DNA of 20,350 bases from a bacterium (GTDB taxonomy: Bacteria; T1Sed10-126): positions 1 to 20,350 of the forward strand of contig PWOD01000164.1 of NCBI GenBank assembly GCA_003557545.1. Direction: 5' to 3'. The first letter of the stretch is position 1. Each line of letters begins with the position of its first letter. Position numbers and translations under genes: made by a program. The notes under the pieces are model-generated. The model worked only from the letters and a program-made list of their open reading frames with translations, was not told where the DNA came from and did no database searches. Below, piece after piece: positions 1-8,724 of the stretch.

Positions 1-3
1 GAT

Positions 4-3000
4 TTAACGAATTATTGTGAGAGTATTGGAACTACTCCTACCGCCGCCACTCACCCGGTAGATATAACTGCCGGAAGCAACTGACGGCCACCAGCTGGCC
101 AACCGATCACTATCCACAACAAGGGATTCCCTGACAATTCTGCGCCCCTGTAGATTAAACAGATCAAGCTGCACCAGATCTCCATAATCCTGGGGTAAAT
201 AAAAGCTTACCGGACCGCCCAGATCTCCACGGTAAGGATTGGGATATGAATAAACTCTCTCCGTTATCAATACCGGGGCCGTATCAGGATCATCCAGATC
301 ATCCAGAATTTGCTCGCCGACCGACCAGTCATGATAGGCTGCACCGGTTATATACCAGACCGGAGAGTTGCCGGTTACTTCAGCGGCAAGGAAGGGATAG
401 GCAGCATTTTTCAGCTGATCGGTCTCCTCAATATTCCAGCCGGCTGCCCGATAGGTCTCAATATCACGCATTCCTCCGGGAGTTCTTGCAGTCCCGCCAA
501 CACTTGCTGCCTGCAGGGTTTGCTGACTGTCCCAGAAACTATCCTCAACCACTCCTCCACCCACCGGACTATGTCCGACCAGACCACCCTTGACTCGTGC
601 TCCTTTGACCTCACCGCTCGCATAGGCCCGGCGAATCAGCCCGGCATTATAAGCGACAAGCCCACCGGTCTGAAAGCCTTCACCCCGAACATCGACCGTC
701 GAGTAAAGATCGACCAGCTCTCCACCGGAGAGATTTTCGCCGACAAACCCGCCCGTACGAAACTCCCCACTTACAGTCCCCCGGGCGGTGGAGTTAACTA
801 TACGTCCACTGTTTCCACCGGCCAGCCCGCCGGCATATAATCCACTGCTAACTAACTCCACATCGGCCTGCAACCGCTCAAGTTGACCGCCAATAACCCG
901 ACCGACCAGACCGCCACTGTAGATTCCATCCCCCATAACTGTCCCGTCAACACGACAATCTGTTATGGTCCCTTCAGATATCTGCCCAACCAGCAAGCCA
1001 ACATTATTAGATCCACTAACCTCTGCATCAAGCAGCTCCAGGGAAGTTATCTCCCCGGACTCGCCAACAAAACCAAACAACCCGGCTGCCCCGCTGCCCG
1101 GCCGCTCAACTCTCAATCCACTCAGGCTCTCTCCCCGACCGTCAAACCCTCCTGTGAATGGTGTCACAGCCGTACCCACAGGTTTCCAGCCCAGACCACC
1201 ATTGGCAGTCGAACCGGCCAGTCCATCATATCCCGGACTGGTTTGATCAAGCGATTGCATCAGTTTGTACTTGGCTGCCGGTTCACGTCTCAGTTGATCC
1301 AGCTGATACCAGTTATTCACCAGATATGGTTCGACCAAACTGCCCGCACCACCGGCAAAATCCAGCACATCAATATTCACACTATCAGAGGTATCAAAGC
1401 TTCTGACCAGCAGATTTATCCCATCATCCTCACGGGCCGTCAGATAACTTAATTCAACAACAGTTCCACTACGTCCCGGTAATCCTACCTGGGCTGTTGC
1501 AACAACCTGCTGATCAACCACCAGCTCTATCGTCTGAATGTCCGGATAATCTCCAGTATTATCGATCCCGGCGATAACCTGCACCTCCTGCTGTTTTACT
1601 ACCCGCAGCAGACTGGAGCTTTGATCGATTTGCACAATAAATTTCGGGTCCAGATAAACCCGCAGCGGCCAGGAATCATAACTATCCTCTGATTCCACCC
1701 ACAAAACTGCCCCATCATCCTTACGGGCCGTCAGATAGTCAAACTCAACTGTCTGTTCTGTATGGCCATCAAGGGTCAGCTGATGAGACCCCTGGTGGGT
1801 TCCTTCTACCAGAAAGTTGATCTCCTGCGTCCCCGGAAGATCACCCGTATTCTCCACCGTTACAACAATCACAGCAGTATCCCCCTGGTCAACCGTATCC
1901 GAACCATCCTGGTTGACAACCTGGTCGACTTGAATTTCAAAATAAGGAAATGTAAGAACAGTCAGCTCAACTGCATCATAAGTTCCCTCCCAACCAAGCT
2001 GCATTTCAGCCCCAGTCTCTTCGGCCAGTGCCTGCTGATAAAGAAAACTCACAGGAACTGTCTCGCCAACAGGTAAAATAAGATCGCTTTTGTCAATAAA
2101 AACACCGTCAAAATAGAACTCTATAGTTTGACCGTATTTAACCGGTTCAAGGCTGGAAACCAGGGCAGTAATCGAAACATCCTCACCTTCAACAACCTCG
2201 GTGTCAGTAGTTAGTTGATCAATTTTTAGTTGAAACTGCGGCTGGTCAAAAACCACAAACTGTTGGCTAAAAATATCGTTATCGGTACTGACTGAAAAAT
2301 CAACAAAATCAGTGGCAGGTGGGGGATTATATTTAAACTTTAAAAACTCCGTTTCGCCCCCCGACAACAGCAGAGGGCGGCTATCAAACAACTGACCGTC
2401 AACTTCAAACTGTACCAGCTGACTGTAGCTCACATTATTGACGTTAGATACCTCAACCCCGAGATAAAGTTCGATCCCTTCGATCCCGGCCAACAATGTC
2501 TCATCCTCTTTTAGATCAATATAAAACTCAGCCGGGCGCAGGAGGGACAAACTGCGAAATTCCGGGACAGATTGTCTATCTAAACTTTCAAAATTAATCT
2601 GAATCTGAAATTCAGAATGAGAGGCGGACCAGGGTAAAGTTAAATCTTCCTGCTCTGTAAGATTGATTGCCTGAAATTTTTCTTCAGACGGCTGGCCCGG
2701 ACTACCTATGACATCCAACGAGATAATCTGATCCCTTGTCGAATAATCCATGGCCACAAGTTCAGGCTTGCCGGCCAGCATTGAAATCACATTGCTTCGC
2801 CAGTAACCAGTTTCAGATAACGGATTAACATCAACAGCTAAAGAGTGTAATTGAGGATTAATAGTTTCATCCTCAGTTCTAAAAAGCTGACGAATCCAGA
2901 GGTATTGATTAGATAGATCATCCCCCGGCGCAAGCCCGGGAAGGGGCGCGCCATTGACGGCTGGCTGCCAGTTGGTTGGTGGAGTATTATTATCAGTGTT

Positions 3001-4143
3001 AACAGCTGTAAAAATATCAATCCCTGTCCCGGACGGTTCAGTCGATTGCCATTCAATCAGAGAACTAGTCAGATCTTGAATTTCTCCCAGTGAAACCGGC
3101 TGGGAAATCCGTTCGCCTGGAGGGGGTGAACCGATTATTTCAACCCGTCCATGACCGGTCCTGACGCCAGACTGATTATGCTGGTTAGTCCCGTCATTAA
3201 ACGACCCGCCGCCGCCTTTCTGAGCACCACCGGAATAACCACCACCTCCACCACCGGAGCGACATCCCCCCATTGCACCGCCACCAAACCCACCCGGCCC
3301 GGCCGAACAGGTGGAAGTACCACCCTGGCCCCCCTGCCGGAATCCCTGAGTCTTCGAACCCCAGCTCAAAGCTGACCCTGAGGCCCCCGAATAAAAACCG
3401 GCCCCAGCTCCCCCATGAGCATTATTGTCATTACCACCCTGCCCATTAGTTCCACGGGTAGCCCAATTGGTTCCATGTGGTGCACCACCATCTGGTCCAG
3501 TCAACCCCGGGCTTCCGTTCCCCGGGTTGGTACTATTGCTGGCCCCACCGCCTCCTCCCGCCACCAACAAGGGGTCAGCCGTTGTATGTGTGCTACCGGT
3601 GGCAACAAAGGTCCCTCCGCCGCCTCCGGTCATCTGACCCTGGTGGCCAACCAGGATTAAAATATTTTCACCCTCAGTCAACTGAAAATCACCTGACATC
3701 ATCGCCCCCAGACCACCGGTTCCACCTGACATCCCTCCCTGGGCACCCCAGGCCGTTATCCGATAAGTACCGGTGGAGGGAACCACCCAGTTTTGAATTG
3801 TTCCATTATGACCGGTACCGGTATTGGTAAAAATATATTCAGTGGGCGGTGTGGTTTGCAGCTGAAGATTATCATTAACAACCCCCAGCCGCTCAGTTGA
3901 ATAGCTATTATTCCAGTCATCTGCAGTATTTTCACTAAATTCTACAAATGGATGTAGATTCCACTGAAGCCTATCGCCGTCGATGCTAAAATCTTCACCC
4001 GCAGCAAATTCAGACCAATCGGATTGGCTGGTCCAGCTAACAAGTTCATTGGCATTGACCGGGGACAACCCCAAAAAACAAACCACTGTTAAAACCAGCA
4101 AATAGACCGAGACTATCAACAATTTTCCTACAGTTTTGACCAT
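4..4143 (-). CDS. Large secreted mosaic surface protein (Gly-rich, CARDB-like, GLUG, FlgD/T9SS-like C-terminus)
   Basis: Encodes 1379 residues, complete, with its TAA stop at positions 4-6. Residues 1-31 form a signal peptide with a hydrophobic core and likely cleavage after SPVNA. From residue 103 (YIFTNTGTG) to about 336 (GRVEII) lies a glycine-rich domain of the ALK/LTK type, with LVAGGGGGAS and FYSGASGSAL motifs. Residues of about 540-930 hold CARDB-like adhesion repeats that recur with DNTGD and YLTARxDDG. About 930-1205 is a GLUG region, introduced by PYLVNNWYQLDQL and FTGGFDGRGESLSGL and carrying repeated GGLVG/GGLAG units. Residues 1299-1379 (YSYPNPYRGD, LFNLQGRRI, SGSYIYRV) resemble a FlgD Ig-like or T9SS type A sorting domain. 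The inferred role is a cell-surface or released adhesin or scaffold; no catalytic motif was seen. An AGGGAG ribosome site lies about 12 nt before the ATG. It stands alone on its strand, divergent from the next operon. Confidence 0.85.
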   Translation of the reverse strand: MVKTVGKLLIVSVYLLVLTVVCFLGLSPVNANELVSWTSQSDWSEFAAGEDFSIDGDRLQWNLHPFVEFSENTADDWNNSYSTERLGVVNDNLQLQTTPPTEYIFTNTGTGHNGTIQNWVVPSTGTYRITAWGAQGGMSGGTGGLGAMMSGDFQLTEGENILILVGHQGQMTGGGGGTFVATGSTHTTADPLLVAGGGGGASNSTNPGNGSPGLTGPDGGAPHGTNWATRGTNGQGGNDNNAHGGAGAGFYSGASGSALSWGSKTQGFRQGGQGGTSTCSAGPGGFGGGAMGGCRSGGGGGGYSGGAQKGGGGSFNDGTNQHNQSGVRTGHGRVEIIGSPPPGERISQPVSLGEIQDLTSSLIEWQSTEPSGTGIDIFTAVNTDNNTPPTNWQPAVNGAPLPGLAPGDDLSNQYLWIRQLFRTEDETINPQLHSLAVDVNPLSETGYWRSNVISMLAGKPELVAMDYSTRDQIISLDVIGSPGQPSEEKFQAINLTEQEDLTLPWSASHSEFQIQINFESLDRQSVPEFRSLSLLRPAEFYIDLKEDETLLAGIEGIELYLGVEVSNVNNVSYSQLVQFEVDGQLFDSRPLLLSGGETEFLKFKYNPPPATDFVDFSVSTDNDIFSQQFVVFDQPQFQLKIDQLTTDTEVVEGEDVSITALVSSLEPVKYGQTIEFYFDGVFIDKSDLILPVGETVPVSFLYQQALAEETGAEMQLGWEGTYDAVELTVLTFPYFEIQVDQVVNQDGSDTVDQGDTAVIVVTVENTGDLPGTQEINFLVEGTHQGSHQLTLDGHTEQTVEFDYLTARKDDGAVLWVESEDSYDSWPLRVYLDPKFIVQIDQSSSLLRVVKQQEVQVIAGIDNTGDYPDIQTIELVVDQQVVATAQVGLPGRSGTVVELSYLTAREDDGINLLVRSFDTSDSVNIDVLDFAGGAGSLVEPYLVNNWYQLDQLRREPAAKYKLMQSLDQTSPGYDGLAGSTANGGLGWKPVGTAVTPFTGGFDGRGESLSGLRVERPGSGAAGLFGFVGESGEITSLELLDAEVSGSNNVGLLVGQISEGTITDCRVDGTVMGDGIYSGGLVGRVIGGQLERLQADVELVSSGLYAGGLAGGNSGRIVNSTARGTVSGEFRTGGFVGENLSGGELVDLYSTVDVRGEGFQTGGLVAYNAGLIRRAYASGEVKGARVKGGLVGHSPVGGGVVEDSFWDSQQTLQAASVGGTARTPGGMRDIETYRAAGWNIEETDQLKNAAYPFLAAEVTGNSPVWYITGAAYHDWSVGEQILDDLDDPDTAPVLITERVYSYPNPYRGDLGGPVSFYLPQDYGDLVQLDLFNLQGRRIVRESLVVDSDRLASWWPSVASGSYIYRVSGGGRSSSNTLTIIR
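1421..1737. repeat. Near-identical 26-bp DNA repeat in successive CARDB-like modules
   Basis: Positions 1421-1446 and 1712-1737 match at 25 of 26 bases, with a period of about 291 bp (97 codons, so in frame). Both copies encode the end of a module (YLTAREDDG and YLTARKDDG). The DNA identity suggests fairly recent duplication or gene conversion of one module inside the secreted protein. Confidence 0.75.
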
Positions 4144-4595
4144 TTTAAATCATTGCTCCCTGTAAAATTAAATTTTATAAGTTTTTTATTCTATCTGTCC
4201 GCAAGAAAGAACTGGTCACAAAATCCACACTTCCGATTAATCCAGATTCAGTTGAAAAAATAAGAAATTAGCAGATCGAAAGTTTATCTTTCAGCAAAGC
4301 TCTGATTTTGGCTGTCCCAATCTAAAAACTGGTTGTTCAACAGTTCTACCCAAGAACTATTTGGGAATATTTTTTTAATTAAAACTGTACTTAAACATGT
4401 TAATACAAAAATTTTACAAACGCAAACTTTTTCTTGTTTTTTGGCAAACAGGCTCAGTTCACCGGCAGCCAACATTCACCTCTCTTAACCAATCGATTAG
4501 TATAATCCCGGGAAGCAGGACAGCTTGTAAAACTCCACAGTTTGAGCTATTCTCAAATACCAGCCAGTTAAAAAATTAGATTGTGAGAAAAAATC
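4144..4595. other. Divergent intergenic region, about 450 bp, between the mosaic protein and the membrane operon
   Basis: This AT-rich gap should hold the promoters of both divergent units. On the minus strand a TTGCGG box (4199-4204) and a TATAAA box (4174-4179) are 19 bp apart, which is a weak candidate for the mosaic gene. A small hairpin at 4349-4366 (CCCAAG pairing with TTTGGG) is followed on the plus strand by a T-rich run, but no gene precedes it. Short ORFs of about 60 codons on both strands here lack ribosome sites and look non-coding. Confidence 0.5.
4501..4506 (+). promoter_or_regulatory. Candidate -10 box for the TVP38/cardiolipin synthase operon
   Basis: A perfect TATAAT lies about 90 bp before the first gene, preceded by GATTAG. 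No recognisable -35 box sits 16-18 bp upstream (ACCTCT at 17 bp), so this rests on the -10 alone. Confidence 0.25.
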
Positions 4596-5354
4596 ATGAA
4601 ATCAATCAAAAAAACAACCTGGTTGATGCTGTCAGGATGGCAGAATATAGTCCCGATTATCAGTTCACTGATCTTTCTGATTATTCTTTTTCGATTTTAC
4701 AACTACCGTCTTCCGGCCTTCATCGACCAGCGTTCAACTATCCTGTTCCAACTGACCACTCTACAAAACTATATTCGCTCTTATGAACTTTTTTCTTCCG
4801 TGATTTTCATTCTGTTTTATTTTATTGCCCACAACCTGTTTTTTCCACTGTTCATCTTATCACTGGCGGGCGGGGTGATTTTCGGCCCCCTGCTGGGAGC
4901 TCTACTGAGCTTTATTGGACTGTTTTTTTCCTCCCAGACCTATTACTGGGCCGGCCGCTACCTGGGACCACGTTTTATTGAGAAATTCAACAAACAAAGG
5001 CTGCCGGTTAACCACTACCACCAGATAAGTTCTAAATTCAGTTCGCTAATTTGTTTCCGATTTAACTATTTCATTCCAATTCAACTATTTAACGCCGCCA
5101 GCGGCGCAACCAGTATTAACTACCACCGCTACATAACAAGCACATTAACCGGACTATCGGTCCGCATCATAATCTACTCAATCCTGGGAGCCGCCTTACT
5201 AACAGACTCCGAATATTTTATTCTGGCAGTTATACTCTGGGCAGTCCTGGTAACCAGCCAAGCGTTGTTTGGACTGTGGCATTTCAACCGGATTTCACAA
5301 AAACAGCTGGCCTCAGTCAAATCCTCAAATCATTCCAAAGAAACTTTTAAATGA
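4596..5354 (+). CDS. TVP38/TMEM64 (DedA-like, SNARE-associated Golgi) family membrane protein
   Basis: Encodes 252 residues, an integral inner-membrane protein. A first membrane segment lies at about residues 18-36. The family's core segment follows in the middle (FFPLFILSLAGGVIFGPLLG, then LFFSSQTYYWAGRYLG), with further hydrophobic helices in the C-terminal half and a basic, polar tail. The GGVIFGPLLGA and YWAGRYLG pattern is typical of the TVP38/TMEM64 group. Relatives have been linked to lipid scrambling or transport and envelope homeostasis; no specific substrate can be read from the sequence. A weak GTGAG-type ribosome site precedes the ATG. The next gene begins 6 bp after the stop, so the two are almost certainly co-transcribed. 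That pairing with cardiolipin synthase supports a membrane-lipid role. Confidence 0.85.
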   Translation: MKSIKKTTWLMLSGWQNIVPIISSLIFLIILFRFYNYRLPAFIDQRSTILFQLTTLQNYIRSYELFSSVIFILFYFIAHNLFFPLFILSLAGGVIFGPLLGALLSFIGLFFSSQTYYWAGRYLGPRFIEKFNKQRLPVNHYHQISSKFSSLICFRFNYFIPIQLFNAASGATSINYHRYITSTLTGLSVRIIIYSILGAALLTDSEYFILAVILWAVLVTSQALFGLWHFNRISQKQLASVKSSNHSKETFK

Positions 5355-5360
5355 TCACTC

Positions 5361-6806
5361 ATGATTCAAATATTTGAGTTATTATTAACCATCTGGCCCT
5401 ATCTTGTATCAACTCTGTTATTCATGATTAATCTCAGTACAACCCTGCACATAATTCTTTACAAACAACAGATCCGGGCGGCAATTGGCTGGATTGGCCT
5501 GACATGGTTATCACCCGGTCTGGGTGCCATTCTCTATTTTCTATTTGGCATAAACCGAATTCAGCGAAAAGCCCAAAAAAAATATGAGGTTTCAACAAAA
5601 TCATGGAGTCAGTCAGAACAGTCAGTTGAAGTGGCAGGCCCTAACAACCTTCCGAAAAATCTTCGAAAACTAAACAGATCAATCTTCAACCTGACAGGTA
5701 TACCCCTGACAGCAGGTAATAAAATCATACCGTTAATCGACGGCGACAGGGTCTACAAACAGATGCTGACAGCAATTAAATCAGCCCAAAAAACAATTAG
5801 CCTGTCCACCTATATTTTCAACCGGGACAGGCTGGGGAAAAAATTCATCAACCAATTAATCAAAGCATCTGAACGAGGGTTAAAACTGCATGTTTTAATT
5901 GATGATATTGGTGCAAAATACTCATTTCCCAGCGTAATCGGGATATTTAGAAAAAACGGTATCTCCTGCCAGAGATTTATGAAATCCTTACTACCCTGGC
6001 ACATGCGCTACTACAATCTGCGTAACCATCGAAAAATTATGGTGGTCGACGGAAAACTGGGTTTCACAGGCGGAATTAATATTTCAGAAGCAGCAATGCA
6101 ATCACTAAATCCCCGGAACCCGATTAGCGACCTGCATTTCCAACTGACAGGACCGATCGTCCAACAGTTACAAAAAAGTTTCGCTGATGACTGGTTTTTC
6201 TGTAGTAATCAAAGACTCCAGGGTGAAGAGTGGTTTCCAGAACTCCAGAAGACCGGCCAGATCATGGCCCGGGGGATATCTGATGGTCCAGACGAAAACT
6301 ATAACCGGTTAGAATACAGTCTACAGGCTGCCATCAGCTGTGCTGAAAATTCGATTAAAATTATTACTCCTTATTTTCTTCCCGGAAGAGAACTAATCCG
6401 CTCATTAAAAATTGCTGCTTTAAAAGATATCGAAGTCGAACTGATTTTACCTGAACAGGGAAATTTGAAAATGGTCGAATGGGCCTCCCGGAGTTATTTT
6501 TCCGAGCTGTTAGAACGGGGCATTAAGCTGTACCTGTCACCCCCACCGTTTGATCATACAAAACTCATGCTGGTCGATAGTGAATGGAGCCTCCTGGGAT
6601 CAGCTAACTGGGATCCAAGAAGTTTAAAACTGAACTTTGAGTTCAACGTCGAAGCATACAGCTCCTCACTGAACCATCAGTTAACCAAGCTGTTTTCTGA
6701 TAAAAAAAAGCGCGCCATCAAGTTGACCAACAAGCAGCTGGAAAACCGCAGCTTCTGGCGGCAGCTACGAAACCGAAGTTTCAGACTGCTATCACCCTAT
6801 TTATAA
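5361..6806 (+). CDS. cls: Cardiolipin synthase (phospholipase D superfamily)
   Basis: Encodes 481 residues, the normal length for bacterial ClsA-type enzymes. Two N-terminal transmembrane helices (about residues 8-33 and 43-63) come first. Two complete HKD motifs follow: H223-x-K225 with the downstream Asp and GG (HRKIMVVDGKLGFTGG), and H399-x-K401 with Asp406 and GSAN (HTKLMLVDSEWSLLGSAN). Both catalytic histidines are present, so the enzyme should be active. Known members join two phosphatidylglycerols (or other phospholipid pairs) to form cardiolipin at the inner membrane. The start is 6 bp after the preceding gene and lacks a strong ribosome site, which suggests translational coupling. 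The C-terminus is basic and arginine-rich. No strong terminator was found in the 168 bp before the next operon. Confidence 0.93.
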   Translation: MIQIFELLLTIWPYLVSTLLFMINLSTTLHIILYKQQIRAAIGWIGLTWLSPGLGAILYFLFGINRIQRKAQKKYEVSTKSWSQSEQSVEVAGPNNLPKNLRKLNRSIFNLTGIPLTAGNKIIPLIDGDRVYKQMLTAIKSAQKTISLSTYIFNRDRLGKKFINQLIKASERGLKLHVLIDDIGAKYSFPSVIGIFRKNGISCQRFMKSLLPWHMRYYNLRNHRKIMVVDGKLGFTGGINISEAAMQSLNPRNPISDLHFQLTGPIVQQLQKSFADDWFFCSNQRLQGEEWFPELQKTGQIMARGISDGPDENYNRLEYSLQAAISCAENSIKIITPYFLPGRELIRSLKIAALKDIEVELILPEQGNLKMVEWASRSYFSELLERGIKLYLSPPPFDHTKLMLVDSEWSLLGSANWDPRSLKLNFEFNVEAYSSSLNHQLTKLFSDKKKRAIKLTNKQLENRSFWRQLRNRSFRLLSPYL

Positions 6807-6910
6807 AAAAATCTTTATCAAAAAATCGGCCCGTCCCCTCTGAAAACCAGTTGGATTTAATCAGCCCGGCAGACTCCAACCAGAAATTCGCTTGGAAAAT
6901 CATTTAGAAT

Positions 6911-6939
6911 TTGAACAAATTCGGGTAAACTTCTACGGT
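6911..6939 (+). promoter_or_regulatory. Weak candidate promoter for the fdrA operon
   Basis: TTGAAC (6911-6916) and TACGGT (6934-6939) are separated by 17 bp. The -35 box is good and the -10 box poor (3 of 6 bases). It lies 35 bp before the preferred start of fdrA. Read-through from the cardiolipin synthase gene is also possible, since no terminator was seen between them. Confidence 0.2.
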
Positions 6940-6974
6940 TCATAGTTGAATTATTGAAAGGAGTGTTACACTCG

Positions 6975-8501
6975 ATGGCTACTGCTTACAAGATCCAAAA
7001 AGACACCTATCACGACTCTGTAACCCTGATGTTAATAGCAAATGACCTCAAACAGCTCGATCGAATTGAAGAAGCAATGGTAGGGATGGGAACTGACTAT
7101 AACCTTGATAGTCTCAAACGGCTGAAGATCAACCTTCCCGAACTTAATAAATTAACTCCCAGCGACCTGATTATTGCGGTCAAAGGAGAAACAGAAGATG
7201 TCGCGGAGCAGGCGGTTGAGATGGCAGAAAACAAACTCACAGAACAGACACAGATCTCCAGCAATCAGGGTGACTATGCCCCGCCAACTCAACGCGGTGC
7301 TGCAAGCATACTTCCAGGAGCCAATCTGGTATTAATCTCAATTCCGGGGGAATACGCTGCCGACGAAGCGGACAAAGCACTTGAGGCCAATCGCCACGTG
7401 ATGCTTTTTTCCGACAATGTCAGTCTGGAAGAGGAACTGCGCTTAAAAAATAAAGCAGTCGAAAGAGAGCTGCTGATGATGGGCCCCGATTGTGGAACTT
7501 CGATCATTAACGGCGTTCCCCTGGCCTTCGCCAACGCAATCAGAAGAGGACCGATTGGGCTGGTTGCAGCTTCCGGAACCGGTTTACAGGAATGCAGCAG
7601 TTTAATCCATCAACTCGGGGGAGGAATCAGCCAGGCAATCGGAGTCGGAGGTCGAGACCTGTCCGAAAAAATTGCTGGCAAAATGACGATCCAGGCCGCT
7701 CAGGCACTGGGCAAAGATCCCCAGACCGAGCTAATCACCCTGATATCCAAGCCGCCGGACGAAGCAGTCTTAGACCGCTTATTTAAAGAACTCAAAAAAT
7801 TGGACAAGCCTGTGGTGATCTATTTTATCGGAGCCGACCCCGAGCTGATCGAAAAAAATGGTTTTACTGCAGCCACTGATCTTGAGGATGCAGCGATTAA
7901 ATCCTGTCAGAAAGCAGGAATTGGAAAACTTACACCACTGATTGCCCAAAAAACGTTAGAGGAATACGCCCGAAAAGCCGGACCGATTAAGGGATACCTG
8001 CGGGGACTCTACTCAGGAGGAACCCTCTGTGATGAGGCCCAGCGAATTCTGATAAAAGATTTACAACCGATTTTTTCTAACACGCCGGTGGAGGGATGCC
8101 AACAACTTGAGGATCCTTATCTGAGCCAGGCCCACACAATTATTGATCTGGGCGAAGATGAATTTACCCGGGGACGGGCCCATCCAATGATCGATCCAAC
8201 TCTACGCAAAGAACGTCTTATTCAGGAGATGAGTGATCCGGAGGTCGGACTGATACTGCTCGACCTGGTGCTTGGTTATGGCGCCCATCCAGATATGGCT
8301 TCAGAACTTCAGGAGGCAATTATAGAGGGCCGTAAACAGCTGCCCAAACCTCCTGCCGTGGCCGTTTCCATCTGCGGAACCGAAGAGGATCCCCAGGATT
8401 ATCAGCAGCAGCGTAAAATTCTGGAGAAAAGTGATGTTTACGTTTTTCCCTCACATGTCTCCATGGTAAAATTTACCCAACTATGTTTGAATGAGGATTG
8501 A
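6975..8501 (+). CDS. fdrA: FdrA/AllF-like protein, C-terminally shortened (acyl-CoA synthetase-fold carbamoyltransferase subunit)
   Basis: Encodes 508 residues from the ATG at 6975, chosen because AAAGGAG (6957-6963) lies 11 bp upstream; the TTG at 6954 has no ribosome site. The fold is that of the succinyl-CoA synthetase alpha superfamily. Visible motifs are GPDCGTS at 170-176, the following GLVAASGTGLQE, the VGGRDLS loop, a second-domain start GYLRGLYSGGTLCDEA, and GRAHPMIDPTLR at 400-411. The last is almost identical to the GRPHPMIDPTLR that I recall in E. coli FdrA. E. coli FdrA (AllF) is reported to act with YlbE (AllG) and YlbF (AllH) as oxamate carbamoyltransferase, which splits oxalurate to oxamate and carbamoyl phosphate during anaerobic allantoin use. 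This copy stops about 50 residues early, and the missing tail is encoded by the next gene. FdrA family membership is firm; oxalurate as substrate is inference. Confidence 0.9.
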   Translation: MATAYKIQKDTYHDSVTLMLIANDLKQLDRIEEAMVGMGTDYNLDSLKRLKINLPELNKLTPSDLIIAVKGETEDVAEQAVEMAENKLTEQTQISSNQGDYAPPTQRGAASILPGANLVLISIPGEYAADEADKALEANRHVMLFSDNVSLEEELRLKNKAVERELLMMGPDCGTSIINGVPLAFANAIRRGPIGLVAASGTGLQECSSLIHQLGGGISQAIGVGGRDLSEKIAGKMTIQAAQALGKDPQTELITLISKPPDEAVLDRLFKELKKLDKPVVIYFIGADPELIEKNGFTAATDLEDAAIKSCQKAGIGKLTPLIAQKTLEEYARKAGPIKGYLRGLYSGGTLCDEAQRILIKDLQPIFSNTPVEGCQQLEDPYLSQAHTIIDLGEDEFTRGRAHPMIDPTLRKERLIQEMSDPEVGLILLDLVLGYGAHPDMASELQEAIIEGRKQLPKPPAVAVSICGTEEDPQDYQQQRKILEKSDVYVFPSHVSMVKFTQLCLNED

Positions 8502-8506
8502 TAAAA

Positions 8507-8680
8507 ATGTCTGATTTGAACGGACTTTTCGAACAGAAGATCCAGGTGATCAACCTGGGGCTTCCCGCTTTTTACAAAGATCTACAGCACCAGGAAATAC
8601 CGGTGGTTCAGGTTGACTGGAATCCCCCGGCGCGAGGTAACAAAAAGCTCCAATCATTGCTTGGCAAACTGAAAAAATAA
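8507..8680 (+). CDS. Stand-alone FdrA C-terminal domain protein (57 residues)
   Basis: The ATG at 8507 is preferred because GAGGA (8493-8497) lies 9 bp upstream, inside the end of fdrA. A TTG at 8498 would overlap the fdrA stop but has no spaced ribosome site. The protein reads INLGLPAFYKDLQ, then VVQVDWNPPARGNKKLQSLL. This matches the C-terminal tail of full-length E. coli FdrA as I recall it (VINIGLRSFALEL, then GGNKKLARLLERL). FdrA at 508 plus this at 57 gives 565 residues, against 555 for E. coli FdrA. It is therefore a split-off FdrA domain, probably a small subunit of the same complex. Because it has its own ribosome site and a clean start, it does not look like a frameshift or sequencing error. 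Similar short proteins are annotated elsewhere as fdrA domain proteins. Confidence 0.85.
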   Translation: MSDLNGLFEQKIQVINLGLPAFYKDLQHQEIPVVQVDWNPPARGNKKLQSLLGKLKK

Positions 8681-8724
8681 TTTTTTTACTGAATTAAACT
8701 GTTATTCCACCAGGAGGAGATAGA

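Noticed and set aside
246-3830. Many open frames of 60-190 codons on the plus strand opposite the mosaic protein gene
   Set aside because: They are antisense frames of a glycine- and repeat-rich gene, low in complexity, without ribosome sites or recognisable domains.
4349-4385. Hairpin followed by a T-run on the plus strand, terminator-like
   Set aside because: No plus-strand gene precedes it, the stem is only about 6 bp, and the region is generally AT-rich.
4284-4579. Overlapping opposite-strand ORFs of about 60 codons in the 450-bp gap
   Set aside because: No ribosome sites, no recognisable composition or motif, and they overlap each other.
6954-6974. TTG start giving FdrA seven extra residues
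   Set aside because: The ribosome site AAAGGAG lies downstream of that TTG and is correctly placed for the ATG at 6975.
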